Origin: Roseateles_E sp005503085 | GTDB taxonomy: Bacteria; Pseudomonadota; Gammaproteobacteria; Burkholderiales; Burkholderiaceae_C | Assembly: GCF_028462495.1 (NCBI RefSeq) | Contig: NZ_JAQOWX010000009.1 | Location: 14,314 to 78,313 of the forward strand | Direction: 5' to 3' | DNA: 64,000 nucleotides | In this document: one piece after another, positions 53,830 through 62,567 of the stretch | How positions within the stretch are numbered: the stretch's first letter is position 1 | Layout: the number at the start of each line of letters is the position of its first letter | Notes under the pieces: generated by a model | Databases searched by the model: none | The model's input: only the letters and a program-made list of their open reading frames with translations | What the model was told of the DNA's origin: nothing | Position numbers and translations under genes: made by a program

Positions 53830-55572
53830 TCAGACCAGCGCGGCGTTGTCGGTCCCGATCAGACGGTCCAGGTCCTCGGCGCTCATCGGCCGGCCAGTCA
53901 GGTAGCCCTGGAAACTGGTGCAGCCGCAGGCCAGCAAGCGCTCGCGCTGGCTCGGGGTCTCGACGCCTTCGGCGATCACCGACAGGCCAAGCACCCGGCA
54001 CATCTCGACCATGCCGCGCACCAGCACCTCGTCGCGCGCGCTGCGATCAATCTCGACGATGAAGCTGCGGTCGATCTTCAGCTGATCCAGCGGCAGTTCG
54101 CGCAAGTAGGCCATCGAGGAGTAGCCGGTGCCGAAATCGTCCAGCGACAGGCTGACGCCCATGCGCTTGATAGCCGAAAGTTTCTGCGCCAGATCGCTGA
54201 GGTCGACGGTCAGTACGCTCTCGGTCAGCTCCAGCTTCAGGCGGCGCGGGTCCGCCCCGCTGACCGCCAGGGCCCGTGACACGGTGGCCACGAACTCCGG
54301 GTCGCGAAACTCGGTCGCGCTGATATTGATCGCGATCGACAAGACCGCTGTGTGCCGGTGGCGTCGCCAGGCGGCCAGCATGTCGCAGGCCTGCAGCAGC
54401 ACCCACTGACCGATCTGGATGATGAAGCCACTCTGCTCGGCCAAGGGGATGAAGTCGGCCGGCGACACCGTGCCGCGGCTCGGATGGCGCCAGCGCAGCA
54501 GCGCCTCGGCGCCCAGCACATCACCCCATTCGTCCACCTGCGGCTGGAAGACCAGTGCCAGCTCCTGGCGTCGCAGCGACAGACGCAGATCATTCAACCG
54601 GCCGGCGCGCAAGGCGGCCGAGCGCCCCATCTCGGCATCGTAGAAGCGGTAGGTATCGCGCGACTCCGATTTCGCCTGCTGCATCGCCAGCTCCGCATGT
54701 GCCAGCAGGGCCTCGGGCGCCTCGCGGCCGTCGCGGATCAGCAGCACGCCCAGGCTGGCGCTGGTCCGGTACTCATGGCCGGCAAGCTGGTGCTCGCAGC
54801 GCAGGCGATGGAGAAGCCGCTGGCACCATTGCGCCGCCTCCAGCTGGGCCATATCGGCGTCGGCGTCGAGATCCGGGATCAGCATCGCAAACTCGTCGCC
54901 CCCCATTCGGGCGACCAGGCCCTGCGAAACCAGGCACTCCTTGAGTCGCTCCCCGGTCGCCCGCAGCAGCGCGTCGCCGCCGGCATGGCCCAAGGTGTCG
55001 TTGACGCTCTTGAAGCGATCAATGTCGGCAAAGATCAGTGCCGCATGGCCGCCCTGCTTCGCAAACCGGCTGTGCAGCTGTGCCAGCTGATCCAGCAGCA
55101 GGCGGCGGTTGGGCAGACCGGTCAGGGCGTCGTAGTAGGCCAGCCGCTCAATGTGCGACTCGGCCTCCTTTTGCTCGGAGATGTCGCGGACCAGACCGAC
55201 ATAGCTCAGCTGCCCATCGCGCTCGATAGCCGACAACGACAGCTGGATCGGGAAGACAAGGCCGCATTTGTGCTGGCCGAAGGTCTCGCGCCCCACGCCG
55301 ATGACACGGGCTTCGCGCGTCGACTCGTAGCGCGCCATATAGCCGCCGTGCTGCGCCCGGTCGGGCGCGGGCATCAGCAGCGAGACATTCCTACCAATCA
55401 CCTCCTGTGCGTCGTAGCCAAAGATGCGTGTGGCGGCGCGGTTGAACGAGGTCATCAAGCCCTGCGAGTCGGTCGTGATGATCGCTTCAAGCACGTTGTC
55501 GAGGATGGCCTGTCCGTGCTGCGCGGCTTCGACCGGATCGAGGACAAGGGCTGGGCGCGTGGGATGATTCAT
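53830..55572 (-). CDS. PAS-GGDEF-EAL c-di-GMP protein
   Basis: This 580-residue soluble protein has a PAS domain (AIITTDSQGLMTSFNRAATR), a GGDEF domain with intact RMGGDEFAML and an EAL domain. The EAL catalytic set is complete (GAEALLRW, ELTESVL, DDFGTGYSSMAYLREL, LKIDRSFI, AEGVET), so phosphodiesterase activity is likely. No RxxD I-site precedes GGDEF. It converges with the cyclase gene and sits 2 bases after the chemoreceptor gene. Confidence 0.88.
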   Translation of the reverse strand: MNHPTRPALVLDPVEAAQHGQAILDNVLEAIITTDSQGLMTSFNRAATRIFGYDAQEVIGRNVSLLMPAPDRAQHGGYMARYESTREARVIGVGRETFGQHKCGLVFPIQLSLSAIERDGQLSYVGLVRDISEQKEAESHIERLAYYDALTGLPNRRLLLDQLAQLHSRFAKQGGHAALIFADIDRFKSVNDTLGHAGGDALLRATGERLKECLVSQGLVARMGGDEFAMLIPDLDADADMAQLEAAQWCQRLLHRLRCEHQLAGHEYRTSASLGVLLIRDGREAPEALLAHAELAMQQAKSESRDTYRFYDAEMGRSAALRAGRLNDLRLSLRRQELALVFQPQVDEWGDVLGAEALLRWRHPSRGTVSPADFIPLAEQSGFIIQIGQWVLLQACDMLAAWRRHRHTAVLSIAINISATEFRDPEFVATVSRALAVSGADPRRLKLELTESVLTVDLSDLAQKLSAIKRMGVSLSLDDFGTGYSSMAYLRELPLDQLKIDRSFIVEIDRSARDEVLVRGMVEMCRVLGLSVIAEGVETPSQRERLLACGCTSFQGYLTGRPMSAEDLDRLIGTDNAALV

Positions 55573-55574
55573 GT

Positions 55575-57119
55575 CTAGGTCCGGAAAAGACTGACCGAGG
55601 AGGCCAGGGTTCTGGCTTGGCCGGAGAGCGAGTCTGCGGAACTGGAAAGTCGATCGACCAGCATCGAGTTGCGCTGGGTCATATCGTCCAGCGATTCGAC
55701 GGCCGCGCTGATCTCGGAGATGGCCTGCAACTGCTCTCGGCTGGCACGGTGGACGCCATCGACAAGCTGGCGCAGCTGGGTCGCTGCCGAGGCCGTATCG
55801 CTGATGGCAGCAGCCGCGCCGCCGACCTCGGAGACCCCGGCCGCCACCCGCTTCTGCGAGCCCTGGCTCAAATCCTTGATCTCACGGGCGGCGGCCGTGG
55901 TCCGCGCCGCCAGCGCCCTGACCTCCTGGGCGACGACAGCAAAGCCCTTGCCCTGCTCGCCGGCCCGCGCCGCCTCGACGGCCGCATTCAAGGCCAGGAT
56001 ATTGGTCTGGAAGGAGATCGCGTCGATGACCTGGGTGATGTCCGAGATCTTCGCAGTGGCTTCGTTGATGTCACGCATGGTCGCGCGCATATGGTCGACG
56101 CTGGTCGTGCTACGCAGCGCCACCGCCAGGGTCTGCTCGGCCAGGCTGGCGCCTTGCTCGGCCGCCTGGACGTTGTGCCGCACGGTCTCTGTCAGCTGCT
56201 TGAGCGCAGCGGCGGACTGCTGCAGGCCGGCCGCCTGCGCATCGGTGCTGATGGACAGCGACTCCTTGCCCGCGACAACGGCGGCCACCACTTCTTCCAT
56301 CGCCACCACTTCCGAGCGTGCATCACCGACCATGCCCTGCAAATTGACGCTGAGCTGGCCCAGCGCACGCTCCAACTGCCCGATCAGCCGACCGCCGTTC
56401 ACCGCCAGCCTCCGACTGAAGTCTCCCGCTGCGATGCCGCTGGCAAAGCTCGACAGTGTGCGCAGCGGCGCCTCCAGCCATCGCTGCTGGACCAGCGTCG
56501 CCAGCAGGGTCAGCGGCAGCGCCACGAGCATCGCGATGTCGATGCCAAAACCGGCGCCAAGATTGGCGGCCACCAATGTGGCCAGCACGGCGGGCACAGC
56601 CACTGCCATCCGGCGCAGCTGAGTCGCAGCTCGTTGCGCGAGCCCCGACCAGCCGGTGCGCCGCAGCTGGCCGTGCTGAATCACAAAGGGCGGGCGCAGG
56701 CCTCGGGACTCATCGGCGCGCAGCCTGGCGTAAAGTGCCTCCACCTCGGCCACCTCGGCCCGACCCGGCACCGTCCGCACCGACAAATAGCCGATGGCCC
56801 GCCCTTCGTCCAGCAGCGGCGTCACATTCGCGCGCACCCAGTAATGATCACCGTTCTTGCGGCGATTCTTGACCAGCATGGTCCAGGGCATGCCGCTCTG
56901 GATCGTGCGCCACATATCGGCAAAAGCCATCGCCGGCATGTCGGTATGGCGGATCAAGTTATGCGGCTGCCCCAGCAGTTCCTCGCGCGTGAAACCGCTG
57001 GCCTGTGCAAAGGCGGCATTGCAATGCGTGATGCGCCCCTTCAGGTCCGTGGTCGACATCAAACTCTGTCCGGGGGGCAGCAGGTACTCGCGCCCGGTCG
57101 TGGGGCCGTTGTTTCTCAT
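55575..57119 (-). CDS. PAS-type (Aer-like) methyl-accepting chemotaxis protein
   Basis: This 514-residue protein has an N-terminal PAS domain (LKGRITHCNAAFAQASGFT), two closely spaced membrane helices at about residues 168-205, a HAMP-like stretch and an MCP signalling domain with the hairpin ISFQTNILALNAAVEAARAG. The layout matches Aer, which senses redox state by FAD in the PAS domain. It probably forms an operon with the GGDEF-EAL gene. Confidence 0.9.
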   Translation of the reverse strand: MRNNGPTTGREYLLPPGQSLMSTTDLKGRITHCNAAFAQASGFTREELLGQPHNLIRHTDMPAMAFADMWRTIQSGMPWTMLVKNRRKNGDHYWVRANVTPLLDEGRAIGYLSVRTVPGRAEVAEVEALYARLRADESRGLRPPFVIQHGQLRRTGWSGLAQRAATQLRRMAVAVPAVLATLVAANLGAGFGIDIAMLVALPLTLLATLVQQRWLEAPLRTLSSFASGIAAGDFSRRLAVNGGRLIGQLERALGQLSVNLQGMVGDARSEVVAMEEVVAAVVAGKESLSISTDAQAAGLQQSAAALKQLTETVRHNVQAAEQGASLAEQTLAVALRSTTSVDHMRATMRDINEATAKISDITQVIDAISFQTNILALNAAVEAARAGEQGKGFAVVAQEVRALAARTTAAAREIKDLSQGSQKRVAAGVSEVGGAAAAISDTASAATQLRQLVDGVHRASREQLQAISEISAAVESLDDMTQRNSMLVDRLSSSADSLSGQARTLASSVSLFRT

Positions 57120-57207
57120 CAGATGTCCTCTTGCTTGGTGCTGCGCTGCGGCGCTCGGGTGCCAGTTGGCATGCGCCGCAGTGTGGCGCGCAGCGCCCCG
57201 CAGAGTC

Positions 57208-57240
57208 GTCTCGATATGGTCTCGGCTGGGTATCGATCCG
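57208..57240 (+). promoter_or_regulatory. Triple 11-bp direct-repeat regulator site (copy B)
   Basis: The 11-mers GTCTCGATATG, GTCTCGGCTGG and GTATCGATCCG follow AGAGTC. The array lies in the 204-base divergent gap between the chemoreceptor gene and the TetR gene, 83 bases before the latter. It matches copies A and C in order of units: two GTCTCG-type and a last GTATCG-type. Confidence 0.65.
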
Positions 57241-57323
57241 CGCAGCGGACCGCTATCGACTCGATAATTTCCAGGTCAGACCAGCCCAGCAGCGCCCATG
57301 AACGCAACCGGAGTTTTGCCAGC

Positions 57324-57938
57324 GTGAAACGCACAGCCATTGAAGCCCAACAGACGCGCCAGCAGATCTTGCTCGCAGCGGTGGAGGTGTTCGCGGAGCA
57401 AGGCTATGGGTCTGCCGGACTGACGGAGATCGCCGCGCGCGCAAAGGTCACGCGCGGCGCGGTCTACTTCCACTTCAAGGACAAGACGGATGTATTCGCG
57501 GCCGTCTGCCGCCTGGTCGCCTGGGGTTCAAATTCGGCCGAACACCAAGACGGCGCCGAGTCGCCGCTGGAGCGCCTGCGCGAGCTGATGACCGCCTGGA
57601 TCGCGGACCTCGACCAGGATGGGCTGAAGCGCCACATCCTTGACCTGCTTCTGCACAAGACCGAATGGACAGCCGCCAACGAGGACTTCAGGGCAGAGCT
57701 TCGCAGCGCCAACGACCAGCACCGACGCCAGATCGAAGCCGTCCTAGCGCAAGGAGTTGCCGAAGGCGAAATCTCCCTGCCCTCGAATCTCAGCGTGGAG
57801 CAGGCGAGCAAGGCGCTGAAGGCGGCACTGCTCGGGATGGTGTCTTTCAAGCTGCGTCACCCTCAGAGCGTTGAGCTCGGGCAAGCCATGGCGTGGCTCA
57901 CGGACGCGTTTAGTCGCCCCACCGCACTTGAACAATGA
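57324..57938 (+). CDS. AcrR/TtgR-like TetR regulator
   Basis: This 204-residue protein starts with GTG 57324, behind GGAG at 57310. The N-terminus (TRQQILLAAVEVFAEQGYGS, then LTEIAARAKVTRGAVYFHFK) is very close to AcrR and TtgR, and the C-terminal domain has their length. Such proteins repress RND pump genes. No pump is adjacent; the window's RND operon is about 9 kb away and may be a target. Confidence 0.85.
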   Translation: MKRTAIEAQQTRQQILLAAVEVFAEQGYGSAGLTEIAARAKVTRGAVYFHFKDKTDVFAAVCRLVAWGSNSAEHQDGAESPLERLRELMTAWIADLDQDGLKRHILDLLLHKTEWTAANEDFRAELRSANDQHRRQIEAVLAQGVAEGEISLPSNLSVEQASKALKAALLGMVSFKLRHPQSVELGQAMAWLTDAFSRPTALEQ

Positions 57939-57956
57939 AAACAGGGAACGCACCCG

Positions 57957-58655
57957 CTATTTCCTACAAGCTTCAATAGCAGTGCCTGCACGCAGCATCG
58001 ACACCAGCCAGCTCGGCTTGAACGCGAGCGTCAGCGCCACCACAGTGGCGGTCAATGCGATCAGCACGATCCACAGCACAGTCCCAAAGCTGGCGCCATC
58101 GCGCACAAGGCAGCAGCCATAAGCGAACAGCAGCCCGCCGAAGCCCAAGCGGCTTAGCAACTGCCAGCCCGGCGACCACATCGACGGGCCGCCCGCTGAC
58201 CTCGCTCCAGTGGCGCGGCATCGCCAAGGCGAGACAGGCAAAACCCAGATACCAATGCGTTCTGCGATCTCGGCCTGAGGGACATCGTCAAGCTTGTAGA
58301 GCACAAACGCCTGCTTGCAGCGCGGCGGCAGTGCATCGATGGCTGCCAGCAAACGTTCGGCCTGCTGGCGCGCCGCCAGGCGCGCATCGGGTTGGCCTTG
58401 AGCGGGTGCCAAGGCTTCCTCCACATCAAGCGCCGGACCATCGGCCCCGTGCTCGCGTACCTGCTCTCGCCGATACTCGTCGATGACGATGTTCTTGGCC
58501 GTGCGGTAAAGCAACGCGCGTGGATCCCGAACCTGCACGGCCGGTGTGGCCAGGACCCGCGCATAGGCTTCCTGCACCACATCGGCAGCGCGCTCGCGGT
58601 CGCCCATCGCCCGAGCAAAAAAGTTCAGCAACTCGCGGTGGTAACGCTCGAACAT
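57957..58655 (-). pseudogene. FecI-type sigma factor fused to a frameshifted DUF3325 remnant
   Basis: The first 135 residues are an ECF sigma factor of the FecI group (FERYHRELLNFFARAMGDRE, DVVQEAYARVL, PRALLYRTAKNIVIDEYRRE, LPPRCKQAFVLYKLDDVPQ, then AEIAERIGI). After about 58247 the helix-turn-helix of region 4 is lost and the sequence continues as part of a DUF3325 membrane protein (LGFACLALAMPRHWSEVSG in a second frame, then GFGGLLFAYGC and ASFGTVLWIVLIALTATVV in the sigma frame, with the switch near 58165-58180). The sigma factor should not bind the -35 region properly. The cause may be a deletion, or less likely a misassembly. Confidence 0.75.
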
Positions 58656-58669
58656 CGACCGAGGCCTTG

Positions 58670-59827
58670 TCAGACCTGTGCAGGCAGGACCACGCCCGCT
58701 TCGTCGCTCAGCGAACGCGGCTGGCGCTTTTTGACCCACAGATACAGACCGCTGCCCAGCACGATGATGGTAGCGATATCGAGAAGCGCCCAGATGATCT
58801 GCATTGGCAAGCCGCCGTAGTCACCGAAGTGCAGAGGCTGCGAGACCAGCAGCGCGGTCAGGTACCAGGGCAGGCTGGGCGCAGCAGTGACCTTGGTGGT
58901 CTTCGCGTCAACCAGCACAGGTTGCAGCAAACGCGAGGTCAGCGGCTCGTTGCCGCGCAAGAAGAAGGTGTTGTGGTGCGGGCTCGAGAACGCCGTGCCA
59001 GGGAAGGCGATGAAAGACAGCTTGGTGTTGGGCGCCAGCGCCTTGGCCGCGTCCAGCGAGGCCTGGACCGAGCCTCGCTCGGCGACAGTCACGGTAGGCT
59101 GATCCTTGTAGGGCGCCAGCAAGGTGCTGAGCTGGTCGTACTGCCAGTACTTGATCAGCAGGTCGGCCCAGGTGTTGATCATGCCGGTGGCGCCAACGAC
59201 GAAGAACCACACCAGGGTCACGATGCCCAGCAGATTGTGCAGGTCCAGCCATTTGATGCGCGTCGACTTCTCGCGCCGCACGTCGCCAAAAGCCAGCTTG
59301 CGCATGAAGGGCGCGTACAGCACCACCCCGGTGACGATGGCCACCAGCAACAGCAGTCCCATCAAACCCAGGAACAGTTTGCCCGGCAGACCGGCAAACA
59401 GATCCACATGCAGGCGGAACATCAGATGCATGAAGCCCTCGTTGAACTTGGGCTGGCCCAGCACCTCGCCGTTTCGCGCATCGACCACCACCGACTTGAA
59501 GTCCTCGGTGGGTGCCGGTGTCGGCGTCATCGTGACGAACCAGATGCGGTCGTCATGCTCGTCCGGCGAAGCGAATTGCACGACGCGGTCGGGGTGCACG
59601 GCACGCGCCGTGGCCAGCACCTGGTCCAGGCTGACGCGCGGCGGGTTTGGCAGCTTGTCGACGGCCATCTCGGGCGCCTCGATTTCAGTGCCCAGCAGGT
59701 GGCCAATTTCATGGTGGAAGATCAGCGGCAGCCCGGTCAGGCACAGCAGCAGCATGAAGACGGTACAGATCAGACTGCTCCATTTGTGCAGCCAGGACCA
59801 GGTCTTGAGGGCGCGGGCGCTCAGCAT
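58670..59827 (-). CDS. PepSY-domain membrane protein of iron uptake block
   Basis: This 385-residue protein has four membrane helices and PepSY-associated TM motifs (KTWSWLHKWSSLICTVFMLL, DLHNLLGIVTLVWFFVVGAT). Members are often next to TonB receptors and probably reduce siderophore iron at the inner membrane. ATG 59827 overlaps the stop of the preceding small gene. Its end is 14 bases before the sigma gene. Confidence 0.85.
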   Translation of the reverse strand: MLSARALKTWSWLHKWSSLICTVFMLLLCLTGLPLIFHHEIGHLLGTEIEAPEMAVDKLPNPPRVSLDQVLATARAVHPDRVVQFASPDEHDDRIWFVTMTPTPAPTEDFKSVVVDARNGEVLGQPKFNEGFMHLMFRLHVDLFAGLPGKLFLGLMGLLLLVAIVTGVVLYAPFMRKLAFGDVRREKSTRIKWLDLHNLLGIVTLVWFFVVGATGMINTWADLLIKYWQYDQLSTLLAPYKDQPTVTVAERGSVQASLDAAKALAPNTKLSFIAFPGTAFSSPHHNTFFLRGNEPLTSRLLQPVLVDAKTTKVTAAPSLPWYLTALLVSQPLHFGDYGGLPMQIIWALLDIATIIVLGSGLYLWVKKRQPRSLSDEAGVVLPAQV

Positions 59828-59997
59828 CGCGGCGTCCTCCAACCATGCCAGGCCATCACCAGCACCGGCCCGCCCAGCGCCAGCCAGGACCAGGCATCAC
59901 CCCAATGTTCGGAGACCAGTGCGCTCAGCAGCCCACTGACGGTCAGCAAACCCAGGGCCAAAGGCCAAGCCCAGAGGCGCAGCGTCGGAGATGTCAT
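59821..59997 (-). CDS. Small membrane protein upstream of PepSY gene
   Basis: This 58-residue protein reads M-T-S-P-T-L-R-L-W-A-W-P at its start and has two hydrophobic segments (WPLALGLLTVSGLLSALV and WSWLALGGPVLVMAW). Its stop overlaps the PepSY start by 7 bases. Similar short membrane proteins accompany PepSY genes in TonB loci. It begins 61 bases after a Fur-box candidate. Confidence 0.7.
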   Translation of the reverse strand: MTSPTLRLWAWPLALGLLTVSGLLSALVSEHWGDAWSWLALGGPVLVMAWHGWRTPRC

Positions 59998-60057
59998 TCG
60001 GAGTCCTCAAAGCGTCCATGACGCAGTCGTAGCTGCCATCCAGCCAGCAGAAGTTTA

Positions 60058-60076
60058 AATGAGAATACGTCTTGTT
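60058..60076 (-). promoter_or_regulatory. Fur-box candidate for the PepSY operon
   Basis: The 19-mer AATGAGAATACGTCTTGTT has a perfect left half (AATGAGAAT) and a weaker right half of the Fur dyad. It lies 61 bases upstream of the small membrane gene, so iron repression of the leftward operon is expected. Confidence 0.55.
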
Positions 60077-60269
60077 AAAGCAATGCGGACCCAGTGGCTG
60101 TGGCTCCAGTAGCGCAGGCGGGTCAACCACTGCTTGAGGAGGCCGGCGTTGAGCCGCCGGGTGGCGTGGCGCAGGGCGGTTGCCACGGCTTTACTCCGCG
60201 CCGGCCCGGCGGTCACGGAACGCAAAACGTCGCCTTCGCCCCACGATCGCACTCAAGTCGTATTTAGAT

Positions 60270-60288
60270 AATGCGACTCAATCTCATT
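60270..60288 (+). promoter_or_regulatory. Fur-box candidate for the TonB receptor
   Basis: The 19-mer AATGCGACTCAATCTCATT fits the dyad AATG-N-GA-N5-TC-N-CATT. It sits in AT-rich DNA 145 bases before the receptor ATG. The rest of the 436-base gap (59998-60433) holds the other Fur candidate and no gene that I trust. Confidence 0.6.
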
Positions 60289-60433
60289 TAATATAAAGTC
60301 GCATCCGCACTCTCCCCCACCCCTGTGCATGTGCGAGCCGACCACTGGCGCCCGGACCCAGGGCATCGGCCAGCGACTGTTCGGCCTCGCGAAGAACACC
60401 CCGAACTCCAGACTGTCCACCACGGATTCAAGA

Positions 60434-62512
60434 ATGAAGCATCAGTTCCTGCTGACCGCCTGCGCTCTCGCAGCCTCACTCGCCATGAGCGATATCGCCC
60501 ACGCCCAAAACACGCTCGGGAAGATCGAGGTGACCGGCAAGCGCGAGAGCCGTGTCTCCAAAGGCGCGACCAATCTGCAACTGGCGCTCAAGGACACGCC
60601 CCAGTCGATCAGCACGATCGGCAAGGAAGAACTGACCGACTTCGGCATCACCGGCACGCTCGACGCCTTGCGCTACGGTACCGGCGTCAACGTCGAGCAG
60701 TACGAGACCAACCGTGCCGAAATCAACGCACGTGGCTTCCAGGTCATGCTGACCCAGGTCGATGGCCTGGGCATGACCAATGACTGGGGCTCCGTTGTCG
60801 GCCAGCAGGACGCCTACTTGTTCGAGCGTATCGAGTTGATCCGCGGCGCGAACGGCCTGCTGACCGGCCTGGGCAACGCCTCGGGCACGATCAACTATGT
60901 GCGCAAGCGTCCGACCAACAAAGACACCGGAGAAGTGGTCGTGAGCCTCGGCTCCTACGACTTCAAGCGCGTTGCGCTCGACTACAACAAGGTCTTCAGC
61001 GACGACGGTTCCTGGGCCGGTCGACTCGTCGTAGCGCAAGAGGACAAGGGGTCCCACATCCGCGCGCTGAACGACAAGCGCAGCACGGTCTATGGCGTTG
61101 TCGACGGTCAGATCGGTGACCGCGGCGTGCTGACCTTCGGCTTCGGATTCTCGGATGCCCAGCAGCGCTCGCCGATGTGGGGTTCGCTGACCCTGGTCCG
61201 CGCCGACGGCAGCCAGGCCGAGTTCGACCGATCGGCGTCCCCCGCACAGGACTGGACGAGGTGGAATACCCGGTCCTACAACGCCTTCGCCGAGTACACC
61301 CACACGCTCTCAGCTGACTGGGAGGGCAAGCTCACCTACAACCACCGCCACGGCAAGGAGAACACCAAGCTGTTCTACGCCTACTCGCTCACCGGCGCGC
61401 TGAAACCCGACAACACCGGCCTTGTCGGCTGGCCTTACCGCAGCGACAGCGTGTCGACCAGCGACATCTTCGACGCCAACGTCACCGGCCGCTTCCGTGC
61501 CTTCGGGCGCAAGCATGAGCTCACCGCAGGCCTGAGCTTCACCAAGCTGGACGCCAAGACCGACGCCTACAGCATCACCAGCGCCCCCAGCCCGACGTTG
61601 CCGGCCTTCCCCTATCCGGGCAACGTCTATCCGGAGCCGACCTGGGGTGTCACGACGCCGGGCGCGGACGGCGAGCAGAAGTTGACGCGCTTCTACGCTG
61701 CCACCCGTCTTTCGTTGACTGACAGCCTCAAGGGCATCCTGGGCGTCAACGCCATCAGCCTCAAGCGCAATGGCACCTCGATCTACGGCGGCGGCGTCAA
61801 TCTCGACAACGAGAAGACCGACAAGGCCAGCCCCTACCTCGGCCTTACCTATGACATCACGCCGGAGGCGCTGGTCTACGCCTCGTATTCGGACATCTTC
61901 CAGGTCCAGGACCAGCGCCTCAAAACCGGTGGCTTCCTTGCACCGATGAAGGGCATCAATGCCGAAGTCGGCGTCAAGGCCGAATGGTTGAACCGCAAGC
62001 TGCTGAGCACCTTCGCCGTCTTCCAGGCGAAGCAGAACGGCATTGCCGTCGAGGCCGGCTTCGACCCGGTGGCCCAGCAGTCCTGGTATGAGCCCAGGGA
62101 TGTCAAGTCACGCGGCTTTGAAGCCGAGATCACGGGCCACATCTCCAAGGACACCCAGTTGACCGCCGGCTACACCCACCTCAAGCTGACCGGCCCGACC
62201 GGCGGCGACACCAGCGAATGGATCCCGCGCAAGACATTCAACATTCGTGCCGACACGCGCCTGCCTGCACTGCCATCGCTGCGTGTGGGCGTAGCGGCGC
62301 GATGGCAATCGGACGTCTTCAAGATTGGCGGCGCGCGCCAGGATGCCTATCTGCTCGCTGACGCCTTTGCAGCCTACGAGCTGAGCGACCAAGCGACGCT
62401 GCGATTGAACGTCAGGAATCTGACCGACAAGAAGTACCTGCGCACAATTGCCTACGGCGCGATCTACGGCGCGCCGCGCAACGTCGGACTGACGCTCGAC
62501 TACAAGCTCTGA
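60434..62512 (+). CDS. TonB-dependent siderophore receptor
   Basis: This 692-residue outer-membrane receptor starts at ATG 60434, which gives a signal peptide ending DIAHAQ; the frame is open upstream to 60329. The plug domain has KDTPQSISTIGKEELTDFGI and RGANGLLTGLGNASGTINYV, typical of ferric-siderophore (FpvA/FhuE-like) receptors. The barrel ends in NVGLTLDYKL. There is no N-terminal secretin-like signalling domain, so it would not talk to a FecR/FecI pair. Confidence 0.9.
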   Translation: MKHQFLLTACALAASLAMSDIAHAQNTLGKIEVTGKRESRVSKGATNLQLALKDTPQSISTIGKEELTDFGITGTLDALRYGTGVNVEQYETNRAEINARGFQVMLTQVDGLGMTNDWGSVVGQQDAYLFERIELIRGANGLLTGLGNASGTINYVRKRPTNKDTGEVVVSLGSYDFKRVALDYNKVFSDDGSWAGRLVVAQEDKGSHIRALNDKRSTVYGVVDGQIGDRGVLTFGFGFSDAQQRSPMWGSLTLVRADGSQAEFDRSASPAQDWTRWNTRSYNAFAEYTHTLSADWEGKLTYNHRHGKENTKLFYAYSLTGALKPDNTGLVGWPYRSDSVSTSDIFDANVTGRFRAFGRKHELTAGLSFTKLDAKTDAYSITSAPSPTLPAFPYPGNVYPEPTWGVTTPGADGEQKLTRFYAATRLSLTDSLKGILGVNAISLKRNGTSIYGGGVNLDNEKTDKASPYLGLTYDITPEALVYASYSDIFQVQDQRLKTGGFLAPMKGINAEVGVKAEWLNRKLLSTFAVFQAKQNGIAVEAGFDPVAQQSWYEPRDVKSRGFEAEITGHISKDTQLTAGYTHLKLTGPTGGDTSEWIPRKTFNIRADTRLPALPSLRVGVAARWQSDVFKIGGARQDAYLLADAFAAYELSDQATLRLNVRNLTDKKYLRTIAYGAIYGAPRNVGLTLDYKL

Positions 62513-62567
62513 TGGCCGGGACTACAGCAGACCACGCCGATGGCACCTGCCGAAATTCAGTCGCCGT

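Noticed and set aside
54352..55578. Open frame opposite the PAS-GGDEF-EAL gene
   Set aside because: The minus strand has all c-di-GMP motifs; the plus frame is a codon-bias shadow.
60055..60252. Short minus-strand frame in the iron promoter region
   Set aside because: It is basic and without motifs, overlaps a Fur-box candidate, and could equally be chance.
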